Of a stretch of DNA of 64,000 nt, positions 25,126 to 33,815 are shown piece by piece. The stretch comes from Pseudomonas lini (GTDB lineage: Bacteria > Pseudomonadota > Gammaproteobacteria > Pseudomonadales > Pseudomonadaceae): positions 173,217 to 237,216 of the forward strand of contig NZ_JAUSSR010000013.1 of NCBI RefSeq assembly GCF_030812475.1. Reading direction: 5' to 3'. The translations under genes and the position numbers were made by a program. The notes under the pieces are model-generated. The model did no database searches and had not been told where the DNA came from. It saw nothing but the letters and a program-made list of their open reading frames with translations. Each line of letters starts with the position of its first letter. Position 1 is the first letter of the stretch.

Positions 25126-25965
25126 TCAGTAAGCCTTGCCCGTCTTGTAGAAGTTCTCGAAGCAGAAGTTGGTCGCGTCGATGTAGCCCTCGGCGCCACC
25201 GCAGTCGAAACGCTTGCCCTTGAACTTGTAGGCCATGACACAGCCGTTTTGCGCCTGCTTCATCAGGGCGTCGGTGATCTGGATTTCGCCGCCCTTGCCT
25301 GGTTCGGTATCTGCGATCAGGTCGAAAATATCCGGGGTCAGGATGTAGCGACCAATGATCGCAAGGTTCGACGGTGCATCTTCAGGCTTTGGCTTCTCGA
25401 CCATGCTGTGGACGCGGTAGATGTCGTCGCGGATCATTTCGCCGGCAATCACGCCGTACTTGTGGGTTTCCTGCGGATCGACTTCCTGGATGGCGACGAT
25501 CGAGCAGCGGAACTGCTCGTACAGTTTGACCATCTGGGTCAGTACGCCGTCACCGTCGAGGTTGATGCACAAGTCATCCGCCAGGACCACGGCGAAAGCT
25601 TCGTCGCCGATCAGTGGGCGGCCGGTCAGGATCGCGTGGCCCAGGCCTTTCATTTCGGTCTGGCGCGTGTAGGAGAACGAGCAGTTGTCGAGCAGCTTGC
25701 GGATGCCGACCAGGTACTTTTCCTTGTCGGTGCCCTTGATCTGGTTTTCCAGCTCGTAGCTGATGTCGAAGTGGTCTTCCAGGGCGCTCTTACCGCGACC
25801 GGTGACGATGGAGATTTCGGTCAAACCGGCGTCCAGTGCTTCTTCGACGCCGTACTGGATCAGTGGCTTGTTTACCACCGACAGCATTTCCTTGGGCATG
25901 GCTTTGGTTGCTGGGAGGAAGCGAGTGCCATAACCGGCTGCTGGGAACAGGCATTTCTTGATAAT
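25126..25965 (-). CDS. galU: UTP-glucose-1-phosphate uridylyltransferase, apparent ATT start
   Basis: The enzyme makes UDP-glucose, a precursor for lipopolysaccharide core and for the exopolysaccharide encoded further on. The conserved N-terminus (IKKCLFPAAGYGTRFLPATK, with the nucleotide-binding glycine motif) lies upstream of the first ATG at 25899, so that ATG cannot be the real start. In this frame a stop (TAA) is followed directly by ATT ATC AAG AAA. ATT at 25965 gives 279 residues, the usual Pseudomonas GalU length, and AAGGA lies five bases before it. Other motifs: VVLADDLC, GRYILTPDIF, KFKGKRFDCGGAEGY. A terminator follows. Confidence 0.93.
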   Translation of the reverse strand: MIKKCLFPAAGYGTRFLPATKAMPKEMLSVVNKPLIQYGVEEALDAGLTEISIVTGRGKSALEDHFDISYELENQIKGTDKEKYLVGIRKLLDNCSFSYTRQTEMKGLGHAILTGRPLIGDEAFAVVLADDLCINLDGDGVLTQMVKLYEQFRCSIVAIQEVDPQETHKYGVIAGEMIRDDIYRVHSMVEKPKPEDAPSNLAIIGRYILTPDIFDLIADTEPGKGGEIQITDALMKQAQNGCVMAYKFKGKRFDCGGAEGYIDATNFCFENFYKTGKAY

Positions 25966-26275
25966 TTAAGTCCTTGATTGGTGGTGCCTCCCTATTTTCG
26001 GCGTGGTCGAATCAGGCAGAAGATTTTTTTCAACGTCCCGATGCAAACTAACTGACGGCCTTCATGTAAAAATATTTCCACGGTCAGTTATGAGGCAGAT
26101 GTCACTACGACCAGTTCCCCCTCAAGGAAGCTGTATCGTGTGATCTGACCAGCAGCCAGTGATCTGGCAAATCACACCTGATGCGGACGAAATCTAGGCT
26201 TATATCGGCCACTAGCATGCGGGGTGCTGGCGTAGTTCCGTCAGCCTGATGAGCCTGATGAGCCTGGTCAGATCG
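25966..26275. other. Intergenic stretch with two inverted repeats
   Basis: The galU upstream region contains AACTGAC (about 26048-26054) inverted as GTCAGTT (about 26083-26089), and GTGTGAT (26138-26144) inverted as ATCACAC (26171-26177). They may be regulatory or chance. No gene is seen. Confidence 0.3.
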
Positions 26276-26539
26276 TCAATGGACTGCGGATGACCTAGGA
26301 ATTGTAGCTCGATCAAATTTGGAAATCTCTTTGATCCAAAACCTACGATATTTCGTTTGGTCTGGAGCCAAAGGTTTTTGAGTTGACCAATGGTGCTCCG
26401 CTTTCAAGCTTGCGCGGTAGGCCTCCCACTCCTTTTCCTCGGCCACTTCGCCAGCCAACTTTTTATCGTCGAACCAGCCGAGTACATAAACCTCGCCTTG
26501 ATCCATACCATGCTCGATCAGAAGATAGATCTCTTTCAT
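26276..26539 (-). CDS. Hypothetical 87-residue protein
   Basis: The small soluble protein begins MKEIYLLIEHGMDQGEVYVL, followed by helices rich in E, K and W (EEKEWEAYRASLKAEHHWS) and a basic end. A purine-rich sequence before the ATG supports translation. I do not recognise a family. It is a stand-alone gene between galU and the polysaccharide export genes, and the 286 bases up to 26825 show nothing else. Confidence 0.5.
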   Translation of the reverse strand: MKEIYLLIEHGMDQGEVYVLGWFDDKKLAGEVAEEKEWEAYRASLKAEHHWSTQKPLAPDQTKYRRFWIKEISKFDRATIPRSSAVH

Positions 26540-26825
26540 AACCTTTAACCCACCACTACTTATTCAAATCCCCGGCGTTGGGGCATTGTCTTGACTATCG
26601 GCAGGCACCGTCGGTTATTTAGCGTTATCGCTAAAAAAGGCCGAACTGGGTTCACTACGCGGGAAGCGATCGGCGGTGCAAGCACATTGCACGACCACCA
26701 TGCCAGACCCGAGGAAAGATGCCAAACATCCTACGACTCACTGACCACGTCGTCCGTGCGGTGAGCCTAGCCACGATCGTTCGAAAACACGGCCAGCCTT
26801 TCCCAGTTCGCAACCAAGAAGTTGT

Positions 26826-27218
26826 TTAACGTTCTACGATATCCATAGGGGAGCGTGCTTCTAGTTTCATCGCCTGATATCCCCGCCAGGTAAAAATAAC
26901 CACCATCCCACACAAAACCCCCAGCGCATTAGCCACCATGTCGCCCAGGGACGCAGTGCGTAATGGCATCAAGCTCTGCTCCAGCTCGATCAACATCGAA
27001 CCCACCAGCGGCAAAACCAGCAGCCAGATCAGCCGAGTCTGGGGGAACGCCAAAAAAGCGCTCATCGTTAGACAAAAAAAACCGGCCCAGTGATGCAGCT
27101 TGTCCTGATTTTCGAACACCTGAGGCACCGGCTCGCTACGCATGCCGGCGAAACACAACACCAACAGGATCACGATAAACGCCATTTTTGGCAGGACACG
27201 CAGAATCCGCTGCCTCAT
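26826..27218 (-). CDS. VanZ-like membrane protein
   Basis: The 130-residue protein has four hydrophobic helices and the VanZ-family pattern: QDKLHHWAGFFCLTMSAFLA, IELEQSLMPLRTASLGDMVA and NALGVLCGM. The function of VanZ domains is not well defined. Its start overlaps the yjbH-like stop (27215-27218), making it the last gene of the yjbE/wza/gfcB/gfcC/yjbH unit. It probably belongs to the polysaccharide system. Confidence 0.8.
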   Translation of the reverse strand: MRQRILRVLPKMAFIVILLVLCFAGMRSEPVPQVFENQDKLHHWAGFFCLTMSAFLAFPQTRLIWLLVLPLVGSMLIELEQSLMPLRTASLGDMVANALGVLCGMVVIFTWRGYQAMKLEARSPMDIVER

Positions 27219-29308
27219 TCGGTGACCTTGTAGAAGTTGTTATGGAAGAGGTCTATGTTACGGCGCTCCGTCAAAGAGTACAGCGAATAACTGCGAGCCA
27301 AGGCAGCACCACCGTCTCGGGTCAGCGGTGTCCAGGCCAGCGACGCCCGCCGAGTGGTGGAGCTGGACATCAATTCATCGAACGGAATTGAGAAGTAAAT
27401 GCCCTTGCCGAAACTACCCTCGCCATATTCTTCCTTGGTCGCGTCGGTGAGCGTCACCCAACCACCGAACCGCACGCCGTTGCTGAACTCGCGGGATAGG
27501 TCCAGAGTGACACCCAAATCCTTGGCCAAGTAACGCCCGACACTGAGCGCGCCAAGGATGTCCTGGAACGAACTGCGGTAATAGAGCGTGGCATTCCCGG
27601 TGATCGTACTGTAATCACGCATTCCGAAGCCTTGATTGTAATCGCGCTGCTTGACCCAGTTCATGTCCACACCCACTGCCCAGCGCTCGCCCATCGGACG
27701 ATACAGCGCTTCACCGCCGACGCCAGCGTACATCGACTCCAGATATCCGCCGTAGAGCATGCCATAGAAGTCTTGGTCCAGCTGTTTGACTTTGTTGACT
27801 TGGAAGGTAGGCATCGTGACGTCCGACGTCGTCATGTACTGACGCAGGTCCGTACGCACGCGAGGCAGGCCGCTTGGTGCGTCGTACTTGAACTTGTCGA
27901 AGTTGTTGGCTAGGTTTGCACTCAGGGTGCCGCTCCACCACAAGTCAGGCCGGAAACGATACTCAGCGGTAAGGTCCGCACTGAACTGGTACAACAGGAA
28001 CCCGTCGGGGCCGCCGACGTTCTGTTTGTAGCCAAGGCCCAGGCCATAGGTGAATGGATTCGGCTTCTGCGCAAACAGGGTCTTTTCCTGGTGCGGCACA
28101 GGGACGTTCTGCTCGGTGACCCGGCGCAGATCTTCCACCGGACGGTCTTCTTGGACCACTTCACGGAACGTGTCGCGAGGCAGGCTGACTTCCTGGACTG
28201 GCAGGCTGTAGCGCGTGTCCACCAAGGTGAACCAGTCGATTTTGTCGTTGACGCTATTGTCGAGTATGCGCGAAGCCCGGCCGACCGCTTTCGGGGTGTG
28301 GAAATAGCGGCCCTGTTCACCGTAGACGATCAGCTCGGAATCGCGCTGGGTGATACGCGAAACGGTATAGCCAGCGTTGTTCTGCAAACGCTTGGCGACC
28401 CCAGCCCATTGAACGTCGGTAGGAGCGGTTGTTGGTTTGACATCCGGCACCGGCTCGGGCTTCGGATCAAAGCTTTTGGTTGGAGCTTTGCGAGTGGCGA
28501 AGTTGGTGTGCAACGTAATACCGAACATAGCGGTGTTGCCGCGCTCCCAGGCTGCGTGAAGGTCGACCGAGTCATTGGCTTTAAAAACTAGTCCGAGGTT
28601 GATCGGGGAGTCCTGAACTTGGTTGTTGTTCTGGGGCTCATGCTGGTAGTCGTTGCCTTCGTATTCGAATTTCAGTGACAACGGATCCCAGGGGGTTTGA
28701 TAGGTCACGCCGCCGAAGAAGGAAGGGGAGCCGCGAAAGTACGTGTTTCCGTTAAAGTCACCCGCTTGGCTGTTGGTTGAAACTGGTCGTTCATCGAATT
28801 TGTCATCAAGCCAGCCCAAGGGATTGTCGATATCTCCACGATTACCGATATAGCCCCAGGCCAAACCCAAGCTCAAGTCGAAATTGCCAAGGCGTTTGCT
28901 GCCCACGAAATATTCGCTGGAGAACAAGCCAGTACCGCCGATGTCTCGGGCACCAAGTGCAACCTGCGGTATCCAATGGCTTTCCTCAAACAGGCGGACC
29001 TTTGCATCAATCGCCTTATCCTTATAGCTCTGACTTCCACTCAGAGCTTCTGCACCATAGTCGCGGTTGCTGATCGAGGTATAGCGGAAGGACCCTTCCA
29101 ACCAGTTGAAGGGCTGAAAGGACACGCTGTAACGGCTGTAAGGATCGGTGCGACTGGCAGTCAAAGACAGCTCTCCAGCCGGTGCCATTCGCGCGCTGGG
29201 AGTTTGCAACAGACCTACACCACCAAAATCGCTTTGGGTGTAGCGTGGCTCCGCAACCGCCCATGTGCAGCAACCGAGCAATAGACAAGGGATGAAGTGA
29301 TATTTCAT
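27215..29308 (-). CDS. yjbH: YjbH/GfcD-family outer-membrane exopolysaccharide protein
   Basis: The 697-residue protein has a signal peptide (HFIPCLLLGCCTWAVAEP) and the YjbH start FGGVGLLQTPSARMAPAGEL. The N- and C-terminal parts are rich in beta strands typical of outer-membrane barrels (SLGLAWGYIGNRGDI, YYRSSFQDILGALSVGRYL), around a central periplasmic domain (VAKRLQNNAGYTVSRITQRD). In enterobacteria the family (YjbH, GfcD) acts in secretion of exopolysaccharide or group 4 capsule. It overlaps the gfcC-like gene by four bases. Confidence 0.88.
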   Translation of the reverse strand: MKYHFIPCLLLGCCTWAVAEPRYTQSDFGGVGLLQTPSARMAPAGELSLTASRTDPYSRYSVSFQPFNWLEGSFRYTSISNRDYGAEALSGSQSYKDKAIDAKVRLFEESHWIPQVALGARDIGGTGLFSSEYFVGSKRLGNFDLSLGLAWGYIGNRGDIDNPLGWLDDKFDERPVSTNSQAGDFNGNTYFRGSPSFFGGVTYQTPWDPLSLKFEYEGNDYQHEPQNNNQVQDSPINLGLVFKANDSVDLHAAWERGNTAMFGITLHTNFATRKAPTKSFDPKPEPVPDVKPTTAPTDVQWAGVAKRLQNNAGYTVSRITQRDSELIVYGEQGRYFHTPKAVGRASRILDNSVNDKIDWFTLVDTRYSLPVQEVSLPRDTFREVVQEDRPVEDLRRVTEQNVPVPHQEKTLFAQKPNPFTYGLGLGYKQNVGGPDGFLLYQFSADLTAEYRFRPDLWWSGTLSANLANNFDKFKYDAPSGLPRVRTDLRQYMTTSDVTMPTFQVNKVKQLDQDFYGMLYGGYLESMYAGVGGEALYRPMGERWAVGVDMNWVKQRDYNQGFGMRDYSTITGNATLYYRSSFQDILGALSVGRYLAKDLGVTLDLSREFSNGVRFGGWVTLTDATKEEYGEGSFGKGIYFSIPFDELMSSSTTRRASLAWTPLTRDGGAALARSYSLYSLTERRNIDLFHNNFYKVTE

Positions 29309-30078
29309 GGCTTCACCTCCAGCAATGGCTGGGTGGCGATGAAAGCGGCAAGTTCAGTATTCAGATCAGGCGTTGGGTCGCCCTGAGCGCTGCTGCGTAA
29401 CGGCACATAAATGCGTGCTCCCGGCGCCGGTGGTACGAATTTAGTTTCGTTCCAGAGCGCGATGCCTTCCTGGAAAACGCGTCCATCCGGCTGGATGACA
29501 AAGAGCAGATCAGCGTCGGCGCCAGGGTCACGCGGACAGCTTTTCAGATAACTGATGGCCGGCTGTAAAGGCTGGTGCGCCAGCTCACATTCACCAAGCA
29601 CGGCACCCACAACCTTTACCGTGCGAGGACGGATAGGGTAGAGCAGAACATCACCAGCGCTCAGGTAGGGATTGTCACCACGGTTCAGTTCAACCCGCAC
29701 CGGATCAAGCTGAGCCACCCTACGGCCAGTCACCGGCATGGCTTGCACTTTGTCGCTGAGACGTGCGGCGAGCGCGGCCAACTCGGTTTGATCATCCTGT
29801 AGCGCGTTGCTTCGCACGGTTGCAAGATCGAAGAGCACGCCCAACTTGAGACGTTCCTGTGCGTTGCGCAGCGGGGTATGCAACCACGCAGCACCCAGCA
29901 GATAAGCCTTCGGGTTGACCTGAGCTGGCAGCAAGACGTCATGCAAGCGATTGCCTTCTTGGAACGAGTAACGACCAGGTTTGGTGGCATCGCCCTGCAC
30001 AGTGACCAGCGAGTCAGCATTTACGGCAAACGTGATGAACAGGCTGCAGCAAAGCAGCCAGGAAGAACGAAGAATCAT
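29305..30078 (-). CDS. gfcC: GfcC/YjbG-family periplasmic protein
   Basis: The 257-residue product has a signal peptide (SWLLCCSLFITFAVNAD) and the family layout: a beta-grasp-like opening domain (VTVQGDATKPGRYSFQEGNR), a helical middle (LAALAARLSDKVQAMPVTGRR) and a second beta-grasp part (LSAGDVLLYPIRPRTVKVVGAV). GfcC is a periplasmic component of group 4 capsule assembly. It overlaps both neighbours by four bases, so it is translationally coupled. Confidence 0.85.
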   Translation of the reverse strand: MILRSSWLLCCSLFITFAVNADSLVTVQGDATKPGRYSFQEGNRLHDVLLPAQVNPKAYLLGAAWLHTPLRNAQERLKLGVLFDLATVRSNALQDDQTELAALAARLSDKVQAMPVTGRRVAQLDPVRVELNRGDNPYLSAGDVLLYPIRPRTVKVVGAVLGECELAHQPLQPAISYLKSCPRDPGADADLLFVIQPDGRVFQEGIALWNETKFVPPAPGARIYVPLRSSAQGDPTPDLNTELAAFIATQPLLEVKP

Positions 30079-30734
30079 TGCACTACCGGCTTATTCGGGC
30101 GCACTTGAACAATGCGTAGGGGCAATTCGGGGGTCAGGTGCTGCACGCTGGCCATGATGAAGCCGTCGGCAGGGTCGACCCAGTACTGGTTCCGCGCGGT
30201 AAAGTCCAGGCCGTCCATTGCGATCTCCTCGTCCACGCGCAATAGCTCCACGTCGCGGTCGAGGATATGTACGGTTTCCAGGCCTTTCTTCTCGAAGCGG
30301 CTGGTGAGGATCACACCCATGCGATAACCGGCGGTAAAGTCCACCTGACGACGGGTTTGCAGGCCATTGGCGATGCGGTGCAGACCGGTCTTGAAGGGGG
30401 ACTCACCGTCGAAGCGAGTACCGTCGAGATTGTCGTTGAAACCGACACTGCGGATGGCCAGGCCATCCTCCAGCATCAAGATCTGACGGGTCGAAGCCAT
30501 CCAGAAACTTACACCGTCCTGCTGACGTACCAACGCCATCACGGCTTCACCCGTAGGGGCGGCAATGGTGATCTGGTAGTACGGCGTCGCATCCACCTGT
30601 TGGCGGGTGAGTACCAGTGGCTCAGGTCCTTCGAAAGCGGCCTTGAGCGTATCCAGGGACGCGGTCATCAATGGATTGCAGGCGCTCACCAGCAAGGAGG
30701 CCACCGATAGGGTGGCCAGTCGCAGAAATTTCAC
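30075..30734 (-). CDS. gfcB: GfcB/YjbF-family lipoprotein
   Basis: The 219-residue product has a lipoprotein signal (FLRLATLSVASLLVSAC, mature cysteine near residue 19) and a beta-rich body with YYQITIAAPTGEAVMALVRQ and FWMASTRQILMLEDGLAIRS, characteristic of YjbF/GfcB. The protein is thought to assist polysaccharide export at the outer membrane. It follows the wza gene after 14 bases and overlaps gfcC. Confidence 0.85.
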   Translation of the reverse strand: MKFLRLATLSVASLLVSACNPLMTASLDTLKAAFEGPEPLVLTRQQVDATPYYQITIAAPTGEAVMALVRQQDGVSFWMASTRQILMLEDGLAIRSVGFNDNLDGTRFDGESPFKTGLHRIANGLQTRRQVDFTAGYRMGVILTSRFEKKGLETVHILDRDVELLRVDEEIAMDGLDFTARNQYWVDPADGFIMASVQHLTPELPLRIVQVRPNKPVVQ

Positions 30735-30748
30735 AAGAATTCCAGTTC

Positions 30749-31852
30749 TTAATTGTTGTCCAAGTCATCCTGAATGCCGACACCTGTACTCAACAAGTTG
30801 GCGGTCGGGAATACCTGGCTGATGAAGCGGTTCCAGCGGGTCACGTCTGCCGGGCCGACATAGACAACATCCTGCGGTTGCAATTTGAAGTGTTGAGCAA
30901 GGGCGAAGGCCGAAGGCGACTTTAGGTCAATTTGGAACACCTTAACTGGTTCATCCGCCAGATTCTCTACACCACGGATCACATAAACCTCTTTGCCACT
31001 GGACGTTTCTTGGCGTAAGCCGCCAACACTGCCCAGGGCATCGGTTAGATTCATGTTGCTGCCCTTGAAAACAAGGGCACGAGTCGAGACGACTTCACCC
31101 AGCAAATAGACTTTTTTCTGATCGTTGTAAGGCAGGTGCAGCTGGTCGCCGTCCTTCATGTAGAGATTGTGTAGGTTCGAATTTTTACGATTAAGTGTAT
31201 CTAGGTCTATGATGTATTCGCGACCAGCTCGCTTAAGTACTAGTCCGGAGATATCGGCGGATCCGGCTAATACCGCGCCCTGACCCACCGCATCCAACAA
31301 ACTTAGAGGCGTATTGGTAATAGGCAACTGGCCGGTCCTGCCAAATGCGCCAGAGAGAATCACCTTTTGGCTGACGAAGCGTAGGATGCTCACATCCACT
31401 TGGGGTTCAGCGACAACTTTGGCCAAGCGTGAAGCAATAATGGAACGAAGATCTTCGATGGTTTTGCCAGCGGCCTCGATAGTTCCTACATATGGGTAGA
31501 AAAGCGTACCATCGGGACGAACCAGTCTACCGTTGGCTTCGATTTGCTGCTGTGGGCCGGATGGTGCGGTCAGCTCCGGGTGGTCCCACACTGTGATGTA
31601 AACCAAGTCTCCTGGACCAATCCGATACTCTGCGGGCTGGTAGCTCGTTAGTTCAGGGGCAATCACATTTGAATGGTCAGCGGCGGCTTCAATGGCCACC
31701 AGCTTGGGTGTAATTGGCACCAGCTCGATTCGGCTGCTTTCGGGTGAACCTTCACGTACCAAATTGCCTGTGTCCATGTGCTGACCAGGGGAGAATATGC
31801 AGCCTTGCAGGGTCAGGCCAACCAGCATGGCCAAGGGAAGCGCGCGATTCAT
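30749..31852 (-). CDS. wza: Wza-type polysaccharide export lipoprotein
   Basis: The 367-residue outer-membrane lipoprotein (lipobox LQGC near residue 18) has the polysaccharide export domain YRIGPGDLVYITVWDHPELT at about residues 95-115 and the SLBB-like repeats VILSGAFGRTGQLPI and VYLLGEVVSTRALV. The C-terminal segment VTRWNRFISQVFP corresponds to the amphipathic helix that forms the pore. It would be the outer-membrane channel working with Wzc (50518). A terminator-like hairpin lies between it and yjbE. Confidence 0.93.
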   Translation of the reverse strand: MNRALPLAMLVGLTLQGCIFSPGQHMDTGNLVREGSPESSRIELVPITPKLVAIEAAADHSNVIAPELTSYQPAEYRIGPGDLVYITVWDHPELTAPSGPQQQIEANGRLVRPDGTLFYPYVGTIEAAGKTIEDLRSIIASRLAKVVAEPQVDVSILRFVSQKVILSGAFGRTGQLPITNTPLSLLDAVGQGAVLAGSADISGLVLKRAGREYIIDLDTLNRKNSNLHNLYMKDGDQLHLPYNDQKKVYLLGEVVSTRALVFKGSNMNLTDALGSVGGLRQETSSGKEVYVIRGVENLADEPVKVFQIDLKSPSAFALAQHFKLQPQDVVYVGPADVTRWNRFISQVFPTANLLSTGVGIQDDLDNN

Positions 31853-31886
31853 TGTCGAAATTGCTCGAAGGGAATAGGCAAAACAA

Positions 31887-31911
31887 AACCTCCCAGCAGG
31901 ACTGGGAGGTT
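31887..31911 (-). terminator. Terminator or attenuator between yjbE-like gene and wza
   Basis: On the minus strand AACCTCCCAG TCCTG CTGGGAGGTT is a perfect 10-bp stem followed by TTGTTTTG. It lies within an apparent operon, so it should terminate part of the transcripts and leave more yjbE-like mRNA than wza-gfcBC-yjbH mRNA. Confidence 0.75.
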
Positions 31912-31939
31912 AGCGTATCGAACTTTAAGCGGGAGGCTT

Positions 31940-32239
31940 TTACTGTGAAGTGCCGGTGGTGCCGGTGGTGCCGGTGGTGCCGGTAGCGCCCGGAGTGCCG
32001 TCATTACCGCCACCTCCACCGCTGTTGGACGCGGCAACGCCGATGGCGACAAGACCTGCACCAATGGCTAAGCCAGTGCCTACAGTGACTCCGCCGGCGA
32101 TTGGGGTTGAAAGAGACAAATCTGAGGTGGCGCCCGGGGCTGCTGCGGTGGTAGATGTTGCTTTCGCAGGGGCGGTTTCAGCAGCCATCAAAGGCAGGCT
32201 GACGGAGGTTGCGAGGGCAAAGGCCAGTAGCTTTTTCAT
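31940..32239 (-). CDS. yjbE: YjbE/GfcA-like small exported protein with Gly-Thr tail
   Basis: The 99-residue product has a signal peptide (KKLLAFALATSVSLPLMAA), an alanine/threonine-rich stretch, a hydrophobic glycine-rich segment (GVTVGTGLAIGAGLVAIGVA), then GGGGGND and a tail of TGT repeats. Small threonine/glycine-rich proteins with this plan (YjbE, GfcA) head the corresponding enterobacterial operons; their role is not understood. It is the first gene of the export unit, and a terminator follows it. Confidence 0.75.
   Translation of the reverse strand: MKKLLAFALATSVSLPLMAAETAPAKATSTTAAAPGATSDLSLSTPIAGGVTVGTGLAIGAGLVAIGVAASNSGGGGGNDGTPGATGTTGTTGTTGTSQ
31951..31986. repeat. Four tandem copies of a 9-bp unit in the yjbE-like gene
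   Basis: TGCCGGTGG is repeated four times (the last copy altered) and encodes the TGT-type tail. The repeat stays in frame, so copy-number change would alter tail length without breaking the gene. Confidence 0.8.
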
Positions 32240-32396
32240 GTTTTTGCTCCTTGAAAAGGTATTCCCTGAGGGTTGGTTTAAGGGTATTGCATTAGGTGTC
32301 TGTTTTGCAAGCTAGGTCTGCTTGAATATTTCAATATCGACTTTCTCATGTGATTTGGAGAGCCTCCATCACAGGATCGCTAATGTGACGAAGCCG

Positions 32397-33815
32397 TTAC
32401 GTCCTACCATACTTGTCAGAAAAACGCACGATGTCATCCTCCCCCAAATACGATCCCGATTGGACTTCGATCAGCTCTAATGGAATAACGCCTGGGTTTT
32501 CTAACGAGTGAACCTTCCCAATAGGTATGTAGGTTGACTGATTTTCAGTGACAAGGTACGTATCGTCCCCATTAGTCACTTTGGCAGTACCGCTGACCAC
32601 GATCCAGTGTTCCGCGCGATGATGGTGCATCTGTACTGATAACTTAGCACCTGGTTTTACGGTAATACGTTTAACTTGATATCGATGACCGTTGTCGATC
32701 GAGTCATATACTCCCCAAGGACGGTATACTTCGCGGTGATTAATATGCTCGCTACGAGTGTCATTAGTCAGCTGCTCAACTATTTTTTTCACATCTTGCA
32801 CATGCTTTTTATGCGCGACCAGTATGGCATCCTTGGTTTCTATTATTATTAGGTCTTCCACTCCGACAGCAGCAACTAATCGGCTGTCCGCGTGTATATA
32901 GTTATTATGTGAATTATTATCAATTACATCGCCTTTAAAAACATTGCCTTGACCATCTTTTTGACTCACATCCCACAGCGCGGACCAGGAACCAATATCG
33001 CTCCACCCTGCATCCAGTGGAACCATAACCGCATCCTCAGTCTTTTCCATCACCGCATAATCAATGGAGTCCGTGGGGCATGCTACGAAGGCTGTGTGGT
33101 CGACACGCGTGAAGTGCATGTCTTGAGAAGCGCCAGCTAATGCTTTGCTACAAGCCGCGAAAATGTCTGGCCGGAAACGCTCCAATTCTTCAAGGTAACG
33201 ACTTGCACGAAACATAAACATTCCGCTGTTCCAGAAGTAATTGCCACTCGATAGATATCCTTGCGCAGTTAGCCCGTCAGGCTTTTCAACGTAGCGGGTG
33301 ACCGTATATCCACCCGATCCAACATTGTCGCCTTTTTCAATGTAGCCGTAGCCGGTTTCTGGATGGGTAGGGACGATTCCGAAAGCAACTAATTTGCCTG
33401 CTTCCGCTAGAGGTAATGCTATTTGGATACTTGCTTGGAATGCACCAATGTCCTGAATTATGTGGTCCGCCGCTAAGATTAGTAGAATAGAATCTTCGCT
33501 TTCTTGACAAGCCTGCAAAGCTGCCAAAGCAATGGCGGGTGCCGTATTGCGTCCTACTGGCTCAAGTAATATGTTGGCATTTTCCATTCCCAGCAATCGC
33601 ATTTGCTCAGCGGCAAGGAAGCGGTGCTGTTCGTTACAGATAAGCCTTGGCTCCGCTGTTTCCAATCCTTCTAGACGTTTGACAGTTGCCTGAAGCATGG
33701 AAAAATCAGGATCTGCCAACTGTAGAAATTGTTTAGGATTGAGTTGGCGCGATAACGGCCAGAGACGGGATCCATTGCCGCCGGCAATAATAATTGGTGT
33801 GATTTGACGGTTCAC
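32397..33815 (-). CDS. Mannose-1-phosphate guanylyltransferase / mannose-6-phosphate isomerase
   Basis: This bifunctional 472-residue enzyme (AlgA/ManC/WbpW/PslB type) makes GDP-mannose. Its nucleotidyltransferase domain covers about residues 1-290 (IIAGGNGSRLWPLSRQLNPK pyrophosphorylase motif, ILAADHII, FVEKPD-like YVEKPDG). The C-terminal cupin isomerase domain has RPWGVYDSIDNG, QMHHHRAEHWIVVSGTA and the zinc-binding histidines. It supplies activated mannose for the polymer. It directly follows the GT4 gene with no gap. Codons are AT-richer than in core genes such as galU. Confidence 0.92.
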   Translation of the reverse strand: MNRQITPIIIAGGNGSRLWPLSRQLNPKQFLQLADPDFSMLQATVKRLEGLETAEPRLICNEQHRFLAAEQMRLLGMENANILLEPVGRNTAPAIALAALQACQESEDSILLILAADHIIQDIGAFQASIQIALPLAEAGKLVAFGIVPTHPETGYGYIEKGDNVGSGGYTVTRYVEKPDGLTAQGYLSSGNYFWNSGMFMFRASRYLEELERFRPDIFAACSKALAGASQDMHFTRVDHTAFVACPTDSIDYAVMEKTEDAVMVPLDAGWSDIGSWSALWDVSQKDGQGNVFKGDVIDNNSHNNYIHADSRLVAAVGVEDLIIIETKDAILVAHKKHVQDVKKIVEQLTNDTRSEHINHREVYRPWGVYDSIDNGHRYQVKRITVKPGAKLSVQMHHHRAEHWIVVSGTAKVTNGDDTYLVTENQSTYIPIGKVHSLENPGVIPLELIEVQSGSYLGEDDIVRFSDKYGRT

